Source of the DNA: Candidatus Dormiibacterota bacterium
Lineage (GTDB): Bacteria; Chloroflexota; Dormibacteria; Aeolococcales; Aeolococcaceae
DNA length: 37,078 nt
Direction: 5' to 3'
NCBI GenBank assembly: GCA_003141695.1
Contig: PLNE01000095.1
Coordinates: forward strand, 1 to 37,078
Position 1 is the stretch's first letter; each line of letters opens with the position of its first letter. Under the pieces are notes generated by a model, which searched no databases, was not told where the DNA came from, and saw only the letters and a program-made list of their open reading frames with translations. The position numbers were made by a program, and so were the translations under genes. This document shows, piece by piece, positions 1 to 10,418 of this stretch.

Positions 1-285
1 TACGTGAGCGGCCCCAAGGTCGTCAACGAGACCAGCCGCCAGGCGATGCGCGCCCTGCTCAAGGACATCCAGGACGGGACCTTCGCCAAGCGCTGGATCG
101 AGGAGAACGAGCTCGGACTGCCCAACTTCCTGGAGTATCGCGACGAGGATCGACATCACCCGGTCGAGAAGGTCGGCGCCGAGCTCCGCTCGAAGATGAG
201 CTGGCTGGGGGCCAAGACCGCGCCGGGCATGGAGGAGGTGCTCGCATCCGAGGGTGACGGCACCGTACAGAGGACGGAGTCATGA
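1..285 (+). CDS. ilvC: Ketol-acid reductoisomerase, C-terminal part (5' truncated by window)
   Basis: These 94 codons match the C-terminal knotted domain of ketol-acid reductoisomerase, which converts acetolactate or acetohydroxybutyrate to the dihydroxy acid with NADPH in valine, leucine and isoleucine synthesis. Seen in sequence: the GPKVVNE start of the last helical segment, a GTFAKRWIEEN stretch, HHPVEKVGAELR, then a SKMSWL ending, all in family order. The reading frame is open at base 1, so the NADPH-binding domain lies outside the window. The stop codon TGA shares bases with the leuA start (ATGA), so the two genes are translationally coupled. The identification rests on remembered family motifs. 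Confidence 0.9.
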   Translation, partial: YVSGPKVVNETSRQAMRALLKDIQDGTFAKRWIEENELGLPNFLEYRDEDRHHPVEKVGAELRSKMSWLGAKTAPGMEEVLASEGDGTVQRTES

Positions 286-1910
286 GTGATTCAGTCAGCC
301 TGGGCAATCCGCTCCTCGTGAAGCGGGCTCCGGAGAAGCTGGAGCCGCTCACCATCCTGGACACCACCCTGCGCGACGGCGAGCAATCGCCGGGCGTGAC
401 TTTCAGCGCCGAGGACAAGCTCGCCATCGCCCACCAGCTGGCCCGGCTTGGCGTGGACGTGATCGAGGCCGGATTCCCCTACAGCTCCCCCGGCGACTTC
501 GCCGCCGTCACCGCCATCGCCGAGCAGGTGGAGGGGCCGGTCATCGCCGGCCTCAGCCGCTGCTTCGAGGAGGACGTCCGCTCCTGTGCCAAGGCGCTCG
601 CGAAGGCGAAGCGCGCCCGCATCCACGTCTTCATCGGCACCTCGCCCATCCACCGCGAGGGTCAGCTGCGGATGACCCAGGCCGAGGTCTACGAGCGCTC
701 CGTGAGCATGACCCGCCTGGCCAAGTCCTTCCAGGATGACGTCGAGTACTCGGCCATGGACACGACACGCACGGAGCCGGACTACCTGGCCCATGTGCTG
801 AACGGCTGCATCGAGGCGGGGGCGACCACGATCAACCTCGCCGACACGGTCGGCTACGCCACTCCCGACGAGTGGCGCCAGCTCATCGAGTGGCTCTACG
901 TGCAGGTCCCCGCCCTGAAGGACGTGACCGTCTCGGTGCACTGCCACAACGACCTGGGCCTCGCCACTGCCAACTCCCTCATCGGCATCCGTGCCGGCGC
1001 CCGCCAGGTGGAGGGCTGCATCAACGGGATCGGCGAGCGCGCCGGCAACACCGCCCTCGAGGAGGTGGCCATGGCCGTAAGGCTTCACCCCGAGGTCTTC
1101 GGGGTGGCCACCCACTTCGACCACACCCAGCTCTTCCGCACCTCCCGGCTCGTCTCCCAGCTGAGCGGCATGCTCGTACAGGCCAACAAGGCGGTGGTGG
1201 GGGGCAATGCCTTTGCCCATCAGGCCGGGATCCACCAGGACGGCATGCTCAAGGACCGCCGGACCTTCGAGATCATGGAGCCGCACGAGGTCGGAGCCGG
1301 CTCCAGCCTGGTGCTCGGCAAGCTGAGCGGGCGCCATGCTCTCCGTGAGCGCCTCGCGGCCCTCGGCTACCGCCTGGACGACGAGGACCTCAAGCGGGCG
1401 TTCGTCCGCTTCAAGGAGCTGGCCGACCGCAAGCGCGAGGTCACCGACCGCGACCTCGAGGCGATCGTCGCCGACGAGCGCCAGGCGGCGGCGGAATCGT
1501 TCCATCTCGAGCACCTCCAGGTGAGCTGCGGGACCAACCTCCGGCCCACCGCCACGGTGCGGATGCTCCTGCCCAGCGGGGAGAGCCGGGAGGCGGTGGC
1601 CCTCGGCGACGGCCCCATCGACGCCACCTACCGGGCCATCGACGCATTGGTCCAGGTGGAGGGTGAGCTGGACGAATTCGCGGTCCAGGCGATCACCGCG
1701 GGGATGGACGCGGTCGGCGAGGTGACCGTCCGGCTCCGTCACGAAGGCACGCTGAGCGCCGGCCGCGGCGCCGACACCGACATCATCGTGGCCGCGGCCA
1801 AGGCCTACGTGCAGGCCCTCAACCGGGTGGCCGCATCCAAGAGCAGCGGTCCGCGCCTCACCCCCGAGCGGATGGGCGCGGAGCGAGTCGGGACGGAGGT
1901 CGCCAAGTGA
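282..1910 (+). CDS. leuA: 2-isopropylmalate synthase
   Basis: Catalyses the first committed step of leucine synthesis, acetyl-CoA plus 2-oxoisovalerate to 2-isopropylmalate. The 542-residue protein has the [12 protein letters not shown] signature near residue 28 (divalent metal-binding Asp), the [13 protein letters not shown] motif around residues 221-233 (metal-binding His pair), and [10 protein letters not shown]. After a linker, roughly residues 410-520 form the LeuA regulatory domain, where leucine normally feeds back. Length and domain order match the LeuA type 1 family. [13 protein letters not shown] signature together with a full regulatory domain separates it from the citramalate synthase five genes on. 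The start ATG overlaps the ilvC stop by four bases. Confidence 0.95.
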   Translation: MSDSVSLGNPLLVKRAPEKLEPLTILDTTLRDGEQSPGVTFSAEDKLAIAHQLARLGVDVIEAGFPYSSPGDFAAVTAIAEQVEGPVIAGLSRCFEEDVRSCAKALAKAKRARIHVFIGTSPIHREGQLRMTQAEVYERSVSMTRLAKSFQDDVEYSAMDTTRTEPDYLAHVLNGCIEAGATTINLADTVGYATPDEWRQLIEWLYVQVPALKDVTVSVHCHNDLGLATANSLIGIRAGARQVEGCINGIGERAGNTALEEVAMAVRLHPEVFGVATHFDHTQLFRTSRLVSQLSGMLVQANKAVVGGNAFAHQAGIHQDGMLKDRRTFEIMEPHEVGAGSSLVLGKLSGRHALRERLAALGYRLDDEDLKRAFVRFKELADRKREVTDRDLEAIVADERQAAAESFHLEHLQVSCGTNLRPTATVRMLLPSGESREAVALGDGPIDATYRAIDALVQVEGELDEFAVQAITAGMDAVGEVTVRLRHEGTLSAGRGADTDIIVAAAKAYVQALNRVAASKSSGPRLTPERMGAERVGTEVAK

Positions 1911-1959
1911 GCTGCAGGTGTCAGAGAGCGGGAGCGCCCGCCGCGTGGGAGAAGGGCCG

Positions 1960-3386
<1,427 letters not shown>

Positions 3387-3390
<4 letters not shown>

Positions 3391-4010
3391 AGCCGTTCCA
3401 CTCCGAGCACGGAGTGGTCGTCCCCCTCGACCGCTCCGACGTCGACACCGATCAGATCATCCCCAAGCAGTTCCTGAAGCGGATCGAGCGAGCCGGCTAC
3501 GGCACCTTCCTCTTCAACGACTGGCGCTACGACGAGAGCGGGGCGGAGCGACCGGACTTCGTCCTCAACCGGCCCGAGTACCGGAGCGGCACCCTGCTCG
3601 TCGCGGGGCGCAACTTCGCCTGCGGATCGTCGCGCGAGCACGCCGTCTGGGCGCTCAACGACCAGGGCATCCGGGCGGTGATCGCGCCCTCCTTCGCCGA
3701 CATCTTCCGCAACAACGCGCTCAAGAGCGGACTGCTGCCCGTGATCCTGCCGGAGGACCAGGTCCGCCAGTTGCTGGACGTCGCGACCGAGGAGCCCGGG
3801 GTGGTGGGGATCGTCGATCTCGAGGAGCAGTCGGTGAAGGTCGGGGACCTCAGCTTCCACTTCGAGATGGACCCCTTCGAGCGCCGGTGCCTCCTCGACG
3901 GCCTCGACGACATCGGCCTGAGCCTCATCCACGAGCCGGCGATCACCGCCTACGAGGCGCAGCGACCGGCTTGGATGCCCGACCTCTCGCGCGGCGTGGA
4001 GGCCGGCTGA
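3387..4010 (+). CDS. leuD: 3-isopropylmalate dehydratase small subunit
   Basis: Small swivelling-domain subunit that partners LeuC. The 207-residue protein starts MKPFHSEHG and has the typical [14 protein letters not shown] segment and the [14 protein letters not shown] motif that contacts substrate. Length is normal. The GTG start overlaps the leuC stop (GTGA), and a strong AGGAGGA at 3374-3380 inside the end of leuC sets this start. An open frame extends far upstream inside leuC, but it is an out-of-frame reading of leuC and not part of this gene. Confidence 0.94.
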
Positions 4011-5221
4011 TGGGCGCGCTGAGCGCCCATCTGGGGCGGGGTGAGCCGGGACCGGCTTCGCCGGGCGCGGCGGGGGGCGGCGAGCCCCCGTCAGAGAGGC
4101 AGGGGCCCCCCCGCGGCCTGCCGCGTGGGGAGGCTGCGCACGTCGTATCACTGCCGGGAGACGGGGTGGGTCCCGAGGTCACCGGCGTGGCGCTGGGGGT
4201 TCTCTCCACGGTCTGCGCCGAGGCCGGGATCGACCTCCAGGTCGAGGAGCGGCTGGTCGGGGGGCGGGCCATCGACGAGACAGGGGTGCCGCTGCCCGCC
4301 CCGACCCTCGACGCCTGCCGCGGCGCCGACGCCGTCCTGCTCGGAGCCGTCGGCGGGCCCAAGTGGGATCACCTCCGCGGCGCGCTGCGTTGCGAGGCGG
4401 GGCTGCTCGGACTGCGCCGGGGGATGGGCGTCTTCGCCAACCTCCGCCCGGTCCGGGTCCATCCGCGGCTCATCGAGCACACCACGATCCGCCCCGAGGT
4501 GGTGCGGGGGACCGACATGGTGATCGTCCGCGAGCTGACCGGCGGCGCCTACTTCGGCGAGCCGCGCGAGCGATCCGGGAGCGGGCCCGAGGAGATCGCC
4601 CGGGACAGCACCGTCTACACCGCCGCCGAGATCGAGCGGGTGGCCAGGATCGCGTTTGACCTCGCCGCGGGGAGGCGGCGCCACCTGACCTCCGTCGACA
4701 AGGCCAACGTGCTGATCACCAGCCAGCTCTGGAGGGACACGGTGACCCGGCTGGCCGCGGAGTACCCGGCGGTGACCCTGGAGCACCAGCTCGTCGACTC
4801 CTTCGCGATGCGACTGGTGCAGCGACCGGCCAGTATCGACGTGGTGGTCACTGAGAACCTCTTCGGCGACATCCTGAGCGACGAGGCGGGAGTGCTCGCC
4901 GGGTCGCTCGGGATGCTGCCCTCCGCGTCGCTGGGCGACGGTGGTGCCGGCCTCTACGAGCCCATCCACGGCAGCGCGCCGGACATCGCCGGCCGGGGCA
5001 TCGCCAACCCGTACGGGGCGATCCTCTCCGTCGCCCTGCTGCTCCGCCATTCGCTCCGGCGCGACGACCTCGCCCTGGCCGTGGAGGCGGCGGTCGACGA
5101 CTGCATCACCGACGGGAACCTCTCGGCCGACGTCGGCGGCTCCCTGGGGACCGAGGCGATCGGGGCCGCGGTGCGGCAGAGCGTGGTGCGGCATCTGGCC
5201 GCGGCCGGGTCCCCGCGATGA
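4010..5221 (+). CDS. leuB: 3-isopropylmalate dehydrogenase
   Basis: NAD-dependent oxidative decarboxylation of 3-isopropylmalate; in threonine-independent isoleucine synthesis the same enzyme type oxidises 3-methylmalate. The core begins [13 protein letters not shown] and has [27 protein letters not shown], and the family signature [20 protein letters not shown]. From ATG 4010, which overlaps the leuD stop by one base, the product is 403 residues. About 44 of these precede the normal LeuB start and are Gly/Pro/Arg-rich. No ATG, GTG or TTG lies in frame between 4013 and the conserved core, although a perfect GGGGAGG sits at 4127-4133. The N-terminus is therefore uncertain; the function is not. 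Confidence 0.93.
   Translation: MGALSAHLGRGEPGPASPGAAGGGEPPSERQGPPRGLPRGEAAHVVSLPGDGVGPEVTGVALGVLSTVCAEAGIDLQVEERLVGGRAIDETGVPLPAPTLDACRGADAVLLGAVGGPKWDHLRGALRCEAGLLGLRRGMGVFANLRPVRVHPRLIEHTTIRPEVVRGTDMVIVRELTGGAYFGEPRERSGSGPEEIARDSTVYTAAEIERVARIAFDLAAGRRRHLTSVDKANVLITSQLWRDTVTRLAAEYPAVTLEHQLVDSFAMRLVQRPASIDVVVTENLFGDILSDEAGVLAGSLGMLPSASLGDGGAGLYEPIHGSAPDIAGRGIANPYGAILSVALLLRHSLRRDDLALAVEAAVDDCITDGNLSADVGGSLGTEAIGAAVRQSVVRHLAAAGSPR
4073..4133 (+). promoter_or_regulatory. Hairpins plus Shine-Dalgarno-like site inside the 5' part of leuB
   Basis: Two inverted repeats occur back to back: GGGGGC/GCCCCC at 4073-4089 (5-base loop) and GGCAGG/CCTGCC at 4098-4122. They are followed by GGGGAGG at 4127-4133, eight bases before codon GTC at 4142 where LeuB homology begins. 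The arrangement looks like an intergenic leader with a ribosome site, but the start codon it would serve is not canonical. It may be chance structure in GC-rich coding DNA. Confidence 0.35.
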
Positions 5222-6828
5222 GCGCGCTGCAGATCTACGACACCACGCTGCGCGACGGCGCCCAGGGGGTGGGGATCAACTTCTCGGTGTCGGACAAGCT
5301 CCGCATCGCAGAGCAGCTCGACCAGCTCGGTGTCTCGGTGATCGAGGGTGGCTGGCCGGGGTCCAACGCGACCGACACCGACTTCTTTGCGCAGATGCGC
5401 GGCCACCGATTCGACCACGCTGTGCTGGCCGCCTTCGGCGCGACCCGGCGCGCCCACGTGCGGGCTGAGGACGACCCCCAGCTCCGCGCCCTCTTCGAGG
5501 CCGGGACCCCAATCGTGACCCTGGTGGGCAAGAGCTGGGACCGGCAGGTGGCGGACGTGCTGCGCACCACCAACCAGGAGAACCTGCGGATGATCTCCGA
5601 CTCGGTGCGCTGGCTCACCGAGCAGGGCAGGCGGGTGGTCTTCGACGCCGAGCACTTCTTCGACGGCCAGGCGAGCGATCCCGACTACGCGCTCCGCTGC
5701 GTGGAGGCAGCCATCGAGGCGGGGGCGGAGACCGTCGGGCTCTGCGACACGCGGGGCGGGATGCTGCCCGACCACATCGAGCGGGTGGTGAGCGAGGTCG
5801 TCGCGCGGTTTGGCCCGGTGGCGGGGATCCATTGCCACGACGACTCGGGCTGCGCCGTCGCCAACACCCTGGCCGCGGTCCGTGCCGGCGCGACCCAGGT
5901 CCAGGGCTGCGTCAACGGCTACGGCGAGCGCACCGGCAACGCCAACCTCTGCACCCTCATCCCCGACCTCCAGCTGAAGATGGGGATGCCGGTGATCAGC
6001 GAGGACCAGCTCAGCCGGCTGACCGTCATCGCCCGCGACGTGGCCGAGATCGCCAACGTGGCACCGCCCCACTCCGCACCGTACATCGGCACCTCGGCGT
6101 TCACCCACAAGGGCGGGCAGCACGTGGACGCCATGGCCAAGGCGATCTACACCTACCAGCACATCGACCCCGAGGTGGTGGGCAACCACCGCCAGACCGT
6201 GGTCAGCGAGCTGTCGGGCCGGGCGACGGTGCTGACCAAGGCCGCCGATTTCGGCGTCGACCTCGGCGACGACCAGGCACTGGTCCGGCGGGTCGCCGAG
6301 CAGGTCAAGCAACTGGAGCACCGCGGCTACTCGTTCGAGGGGGCGGAGGCCTCCTTCGAGCTGCTGGTCCACCGCGCCCGGGGACACCAGCCGCCATTCA
6401 CCCTCATCGACTACATCACGCTGATCGAGCAGCGCGAGGGACGGACGATGGTCTGCGAGGCGACCGTCAAGGTGCAGATCGACGGTGAGACGGTGCACAC
6501 GGCCGGTGAGGGCAACGGCCCGATCAACGCCCTCGACGCCGCCCTGCGCAAGGCGCTGACCCCGACCTTCCCGGCCATCGGCGAGACCCAGCTCTTCGAC
6601 TACAAGGTGCGCGTCCTCGACGGCAAGGACGGCACCGCGGCGGGAGTCCGGGTGCTGATCGAGAGCGGCGACCACCGCCGCCGCTGGAGCACGGTCGGCT
6701 GCAGCACCAACGTCATCGAGGCGTCGTGGATCGCGCTTGCCGACGCCTTCGAGTTTGCCATCGTGGAATGCCGCCGGCACAGCGGCGGAGCCCAGCCGGA
6801 GACGGCGGAGCCGGCCGGTCAGAGCTGA
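5218..6828 (+). CDS. cimA: Citramalate synthase
   Basis: Condenses pyruvate and acetyl-CoA to (R)-citramalate, the entry to isoleucine without threonine deaminase. The 536-residue protein has [17 protein letters not shown] at its N-terminus, where Ala-Gln-Gly replaces the Glu-Gln-Ser-Pro of LeuA, as is typical of the CimA family (TIGR00977). It also has [14 protein letters not shown] (metal-binding His pair), [12 protein letters not shown], and [11 protein letters not shown] LeuA-like dimer domain occupies about the last 130 residues. Its ATG overlaps the leuB stop (ATGA), so it is co-translated with leuC, leuD and leuB, the very enzymes that act on citramalate. The other candidate, an alternative 2-isopropylmalate synthase, is less likely given leuA in the same operon. 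Confidence 0.93.
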   Translation: MSALQIYDTTLRDGAQGVGINFSVSDKLRIAEQLDQLGVSVIEGGWPGSNATDTDFFAQMRGHRFDHAVLAAFGATRRAHVRAEDDPQLRALFEAGTPIVTLVGKSWDRQVADVLRTTNQENLRMISDSVRWLTEQGRRVVFDAEHFFDGQASDPDYALRCVEAAIEAGAETVGLCDTRGGMLPDHIERVVSEVVARFGPVAGIHCHDDSGCAVANTLAAVRAGATQVQGCVNGYGERTGNANLCTLIPDLQLKMGMPVISEDQLSRLTVIARDVAEIANVAPPHSAPYIGTSAFTHKGGQHVDAMAKAIYTYQHIDPEVVGNHRQTVVSELSGRATVLTKAADFGVDLGDDQALVRRVAEQVKQLEHRGYSFEGAEASFELLVHRARGHQPPFTLIDYITLIEQREGRTMVCEATVKVQIDGETVHTAGEGNGPINALDAALRKALTPTFPAIGETQLFDYKVRVLDGKDGTAAGVRVLIESGDHRRRWSTVGCSTNVIEASWIALADAFEFAIVECRRHSGGAQPETAEPAGQS

Positions 6829-6852
6829 GCAGACGGCAGACGGCCGCGCAGC

Positions 6853-6883
6853 AGGAGCGCGCCCGCGTCGTGGGCGCGCTCCT
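6853..6883. terminator. Strong hairpin ending the leucine/isoleucine operon
   Basis: A perfect 12-base-pair inverted repeat (AGGAGCGCGCCC and its complement) flanks a 7-base loop, 24 bases after the cimA stop and 57 bases beyond the stop of the convergent gene at 6941. There is no T-run, as is common in very GC-rich genomes. It can act in both directions. Confidence 0.7.
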
Positions 6884-6940
6884 CAACTCGCCGCGATCTG
6901 TCCGAGATCCCTCAGGACCCGGTGCTCTCCAGGCGGGAGC

Positions 6941-7711
6941 TCAAAGACCCCGGCCGAGAAGGCCGCCCATCATGCCGCCCATGGCACCGCCGGCCATCCC
7001 GCCCTGCACTGCGGAGCTGCCGCCGCCGCGGTACTCGTCGAGGGAATGCGCCAGGATCGAGAGCGGCATCGACTGAAGCCAGACGCGGCCCGGGCCCGCC
7101 AGCTGGGCGAGGAAGAATCCGTCGCCGCCGAAGATCTTGTTCTTGATGCCGGGAACGGTGGTGATGCCGAACTGCACGGTGTCCTGGAAGAGGCCGACGT
7201 GACCGGGATGCACCCGCATCACCTCGCCGGCGGCCAGGTCAAAGATGATGATCTCCCCGGACAGCTCGATCCAGGCACGACCCTGCCCATTGATCCTTTG
7301 GAGGATGAAGCCGTCGCCGCCGAAGACCCCGGCGCCGAGGCTCTGCTGGAATCCGATCCCGAGGTTGACGCCCTGGGTGCCGCAGAGGAAGCCGTGGCGA
7401 TGGGCCATGAAGCTCATGCCCGGCTGCGGAGCCACGTCGACCGGGAAGATCGACCCGGGTATCTTGGCCGCGAAGGCGACCATGCCCGGCTGACCCGCGG
7501 CGGTGTACTCGCTCATGAAGATGGAGCCGCCGGCGACGGCCCGCTTGAAGACGCCGCCGATGCCACCACCACCACCCGCCTGGGTGGAGGTCCTCATCTG
7601 GACAGACGCCGTCATCCACGAGAGCTCGCCGGACTCGGAGAAGACGACCTCGCCGGGGTCGAGCGCCACCTCCAGGACCGGCATGGTGGTCCCGACTACT
7701 TTTGCGTCCAT
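6941..7711 (-). CDS. AIM24 / TIGR00266 family protein
   Basis: A 256-residue beta-rich protein of the AIM24-like family (TIGR00266), whose bacterial role is not settled; the yeast relative is mitochondrial. Seen: a start MDAKVVGTTMPVLEV, VALDPGEVVFSESGELSWM, an all-beta middle with repeated GGDGF motifs, and a Gly/Met-rich tail, AGGAMGGMMGGLLGRGL, that is characteristic of the family. ATG 7711 is chosen because AGGAG lies nine bases upstream and the family homology begins there; an open frame up to 7852 lacks homology. It converges on the leu operon and shares its terminator. Confidence 0.8.
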   Translation of the reverse strand: MDAKVVGTTMPVLEVALDPGEVVFSESGELSWMTASVQMRTSTQAGGGGGIGGVFKRAVAGGSIFMSEYTAAGQPGMVAFAAKIPGSIFPVDVAPQPGMSFMAHRHGFLCGTQGVNLGIGFQQSLGAGVFGGDGFILQRINGQGRAWIELSGEIIIFDLAAGEVMRVHPGHVGLFQDTVQFGITTVPGIKNKIFGGDGFFLAQLAGPGRVWLQSMPLSILAHSLDEYRGGGSSAVQGGMAGGAMGGMMGGLLGRGL

Positions 7712-7745
7712 CTTGAGTGTCTCCTGAATCCGAACTGAAGACGTG

Positions 7746-7751
7746 ATCTTA
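7746..7751 (-). promoter_or_regulatory. Possible -10 box for the AIM24-like gene
   Basis: On the minus strand TAAGAT lies 34 bases before the ATG at 7711, giving a predicted short leader that holds the AGGAG site. No clear -35 box is visible. Confidence 0.3.
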
Positions 7752-7890
7752 GTGTCATGGACCCGGGTACGATCGACCTGCCTGGGGCGCTCCTGGCGGG
7801 ACCTGAGCGATGTGCCGCTGCCAGCATCGTACGCGGGGCGATCGCCGGCCACGAGAGGGGCGCGTCATGATGGGACGAACGACCAGAGGG

Positions 7891-7950
7891 CGGCGGGGCA
7901 GCCCGCCGGCCGGCAGCGCGCGGGGGATCCCGGCGTGCCGCGCAGCCGGG
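7891..7950 (-). terminator. Tandem hairpins after the Tim44-like gene
   Basis: Two inverted repeats follow the stop at 7961 in the direction of transcription: CCCGGC/GCCGGG at 7929-7950, and CGGCGGG/CCCGCCG at 7891-7908 with a GCAG loop. Neither has a T-run. The rest of the 250-base gap (7712-7960) shows no coding signal. Confidence 0.4.
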
Positions 7951-7960
7951 GTGAAGCGGC

Positions 7961-8713
7961 CTACGCGGGCGCCGCGGGCGCGGCGGGGAGCCGCTCGATC
8001 TGGGTGACCACCCAGCCGCAGTGGGCGACCATCCAGCCCTCGTCGCCGAACTTCAGGGTGTGGTCGCGGTCCGTCTGCGAGCTGTCCATCGAGGGGTCGC
8101 GTTCGAAGCGCCAGCGCTCCGACCAGCGGCGCACCGTCGCGTCGCCCGCGACCACTGCGGCGGTGGCGTCGTCGCGCTCCATCTCCTCGCCGGCGACGTC
8201 GAGGCGCACGTCGATCACCTCCCTGCCGCCGACGACGGACGCCGCGACCATGGTGGCCCCGTCCACCTCCAGCCCGGGCAGGAGGCGGTGGCGATGGGCG
8301 GCGACGTCCCCGCTCACCTCCTGGCTCACCTCGGCCTCCATGGTCGGGCTGAGCAGGGCATCCGCCTCGCCGGTGCGCTCCGTGCTCCGCGCCTCTCGTA
8401 CCTTGTTGAAGGTCTCCCGGGCGATGGTGCGGAAGCTGAAGTCGTCGAACTGCGGATCGACGGCCCGGATCGCGGCGAGGTCCACGCCGGCGGCCTCGAC
8501 CGGGGGCTGGTCGTGGTATTCCTTGCCGAGGTCCGCCACCATCTGCTGGTCCCGGGGGTCCTCCTCGCCGAGGACGGCGGCGGCCTCCTCCAGCTTGCTG
8601 ACCATGCGTCCGCGGAAGGGCACCAGGTGCTCGGCTTCACGCACCACCCCGCTCTCGCTGAGGCGCGTCAGACGGTCTTCCTGCGGGGTGGGATCGTCGA
8701 CGGCATCGGGCAT
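7961..8713 (-). CDS. Tim44-like domain protein
   Basis: A 250-residue, mostly charged protein whose middle and end resemble the Tim44-like/MRPL45 fold. VDPQFDDFSFRTIARETF is followed by LSPTMEAEVSQEV, GREVIDVRLDV and a VRRWSERWRFERDP ending, the usual order for this domain. In mitochondria the fold helps attach import motors to the membrane; in bacteria its role is mostly unknown. No signal peptide or membrane helix is visible. ATG 8713 is supported by AGGAG seven bases upstream. The spacing and sequence of this ribosome site (TTCAGGAGAC) closely match those of the AIM24-like gene downstream on the same strand. Confidence 0.7.
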   Translation of the reverse strand: MPDAVDDPTPQEDRLTRLSESGVVREAEHLVPFRGRMVSKLEEAAAVLGEEDPRDQQMVADLGKEYHDQPPVEAAGVDLAAIRAVDPQFDDFSFRTIARETFNKVREARSTERTGEADALLSPTMEAEVSQEVSGDVAAHRHRLLPGLEVDGATMVAASVVGGREVIDVRLDVAGEEMERDDATAAVVAGDATVRRWSERWRFERDPSMDSSQTDRDHTLKFGDEGWMVAHCGWVVTQIERLPAAPAAPA

Positions 8714-8819
8714 CTGCGTCTCCTGAACGGCCGAGGTGTAGGCCAGCGTGAGGATAGGAGGGCCGGAGGGCGCCCGCAAGAGGGCGTCAGCGATCTGCGA
8801 CAGAGCCGGTGCGCAGGCT

Positions 8820-8857
8820 GGCGGGGGGCCCGAGGGTCGTGCCCCCGGGCCCCCGCC
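8820..8857 (-). terminator. GC-rich hairpin after the frameshifted secreted gene
   Basis: Arms at 8820-8836 and 8842-8857 are near-perfect complements (one bulged G and one mismatch) around a short TCGTG loop. They lie about 30 bases after the stop at 8887. No T-run follows. Confidence 0.5.
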
Positions 8858-8886
8858 GTCCCCGCCTCACGGCAGCCCTCTCGGTC

Positions 8887-9350
8887 CTATCCCAGGAGCT
8901 GGTTCGCGTACGCCTCGACCTTGGCCAGCGTCGTCGTGGTCATCGTGCAGGCGATGCCGACGAACGTCGTCCCCTTGACGGCGATGATGCCGAGGGCTGT
9001 CCCCGACGTGATGTTGTACGAGTAGGTGTACGCCTGGTCCCCCACCCCGGACAGAGGGGTGAAGGCGAAACCCGTGGTCGTGGCGGCGGCCTGCATCGAC
9101 GCTTCAGCCGTGGTGAGGTACCACGTGCTGATGCCGTGGACGATGCTCACCACCACGTCGAGCACGGGAGGGTCTCGCTCAGGTAGTTGCAGGCCACGCC
9201 CGAGGCGCTGGTCCCGATCGTGGTGGGAGCGGGGACGGTGATGCCCAGGGCGGCGCCGACGGCGCTGGCCGTCGGGCACGACAGGGTGGTGGTGCCCGAG
9301 GCCGGGGTCGCGGTCGCGGCCGGCGTTGCGATAGCTGATTGAAATGTCAT
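8887..9350 (-). pseudogene. Secreted/small exported-type protein broken by a frameshift
   Basis: Two overlapping minus-strand frames make one protein. Bases 9350 to about 9166 encode MTFQSAIATPAATATPASG, CPTASAVGAALGITVPAP and CNYLSETLP. Bases from 9165 down to 8887, in another frame, continue as VLDVVVSIVHG, FTPLSGVGDQAYTYSY and YANQLLG. The break falls at a run of three C (9166-9168, minus strand), and restoring one C rejoins the frames, so a one-base loss is the simplest cause. I know this type of small Cys-containing, Thr/Ala-rich protein only as an uncharacterised secreted family. The predicted start lacks a signal peptide and an in-frame stop lies just upstream, so the N-terminus may also be damaged. 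Sequencing error is possible. Confidence 0.7.
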
Positions 9351-9425
9351 GCGATGACTGTATCAGTTCCCTCCGTCGCCGCCACGCCAGCTCGACGGCG
9401 GGTCGAGGCCACCCCAGCAGGCCGC

Positions 9426-9431
9426 TATCCT
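9426..9431 (+). promoter_or_regulatory. -10 box before the VOC gene
   Basis: TATCCT ends ten bases before an ATG at 9441, the same spacing seen at other leaderless starts in this window. No good -35 element is visible. Confidence 0.4.
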
Positions 9432-9440
9432 GCTGTCACG

Positions 9441-9515
9441 ATGCGAACGTGTTGGAATGGACAGGCGGGCCGCGCCACCCGGAAGCCGGCGACGCCATCC
9501 GGTGGGCTGACGTGA
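9441..9515 (+). CDS. Possible leaderless 24-residue leader peptide
   Basis: An ATG ten bases after TATCCT opens a 24-codon frame, starting MRTCWNGQAG, that ends in TGA at 9513-9515. Its stop overlaps a GTG at 9512 that fits the start of the VOC protein (GTGA), with GGTGGG just upstream. The frame could couple translation to the downstream gene. The peptide has no recognised family and may be chance. Confidence 0.25.
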   Translation: MRTCWNGQAGRATRKPATPSGGLT

Positions 9516-10360
9516 TCAACGGCAGCGCCTGGCCGGTCCTCGGGGTCACCTCTCTGGAACGCTCCCTGGGCTTCTACTGTGGAGTGCTCGGTTGCCGCGT
9601 GGCCGGCGGGGAGGCGCCGCATGGCGGCGGCGAGGGACGCGCCCTCCTCACCACCGAGGGCCGCCCATTGATGCTCGAGCTGGTCGCGCGCCCTGAACCG
9701 AGCGCCTGGCTCAATGACGACCTCCAGAGCGGCATCCGTCACGTGGCCTTCAAGGTGGACGACATCGACCGCTGGGCGGCGCGCGTGGCGGACGCGGGGG
9801 CTCCCTTCACCCTGGAGCCGCGCGACGTCATGGGTAAGGTGCGCATCGCCTTCTTCCTCGACCCGGACGGCTCACACATCGAGCTGGTCCAGGGCAACGT
9901 GCGCTACAGCCACCCGTGGTCGGAAGAGCTGATCGCCGCCGAACGGGCAACGCCTGCCCCGGCCTCGCCCCGGGTCGACCACGTCGCCGTCTCCGTCGCC
10001 GACCTGGAGCGGACCCTCGCCTTCTACCGCCGCGGGACCGGGGCCGAGGTCATCGGGCAACTGCGGGCCGGCGATGACCCGCGCGGCTTCCTGATCACGT
10101 ACGTGCGGCTCGGAACCGGGCCGGCGATCCTGGAGATCTTCAGCTTCGACGTCCCGGTGCTGCCCAACCCCTGGCAGCCCCACCGAACGCCGGCCGGCCT
10201 GCTCCGGATCGCCCTCTCGGCCGGTGGCACTGCGGACGGCGCCAGCCCCGGCGGACAGGTGGTGCTGGACCCCGACGGCACGCCCCTGGAGATCGTCGGC
10301 CGACCGGAACCGCCGGTGGGCTCGGGCGCGGCCGGGCCGCATCCGCACGCCGGGAGCTGA
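9512..10360 (+). CDS. Two-domain VOC (glyoxalase/dioxygenase fold) protein
   Basis: Two vicinal-oxygen-chelate modules follow one another. The first (about residues 5-125) runs from PVLGVTSLERSLGFYCGVLG to FFLDPDGSHIELVQGN. The second (about 150-270) runs from VDHVAVSVADLERTLAFYRR to VVLDPDGTPLEIVGRP. Each ends with the DPDG..(I/L)E(L/I)V motif, whose Glu is the usual metal ligand. Such proteins include glyoxalases, extradiol dioxygenases and epimerases, and the substrate cannot be read from sequence. The start is uncertain: GTG 9512 sits exactly at the first beta strand, while GTG 9449 or ATG 9344 would add tails without homology. It is divergent from the frameshifted gene. Confidence 0.75.
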   Translation: MINGSAWPVLGVTSLERSLGFYCGVLGCRVAGGEAPHGGGEGRALLTTEGRPLMLELVARPEPSAWLNDDLQSGIRHVAFKVDDIDRWAARVADAGAPFTLEPRDVMGKVRIAFFLDPDGSHIELVQGNVRYSHPWSEELIAAERATPAPASPRVDHVAVSVADLERTLAFYRRGTGAEVIGQLRAGDDPRGFLITYVRLGTGPAILEIFSFDVPVLPNPWQPHRTPAGLLRIALSAGGTADGASPGGQVVLDPDGTPLEIVGRPEPPVGSGAAGPHPHAGS

Positions 10361-10403
10361 CGGGGGGATCACGGCGCGCGGGCGCGATTCCCTCCCCGTC
10401 GAA

Positions 10404-10409
10404 TACTCT
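10404..10409 (+). promoter_or_regulatory. -10 box for the SDR-RidA pair
   Basis: TACTCT ends ten bases before the ATG at 10419 and no Shine-Dalgarno sequence lies between, so the mRNA probably starts at or near the start codon. Confidence 0.45.
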
Positions 10410-10418
10410 GTGGCCGCT

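Noticed and set aside
4954..6780. 608-codon minus-strand open frame opposite leuB and cimA
   Set aside because: Shadow of cimA; low-complexity His/Asp/Val-rich translation with no domain.
9160..9170. Programmed -1 frameshift in the secreted gene
   Set aside because: No slippery heptamer is present at the junction, only a run of three C; a one-base loss is simpler.
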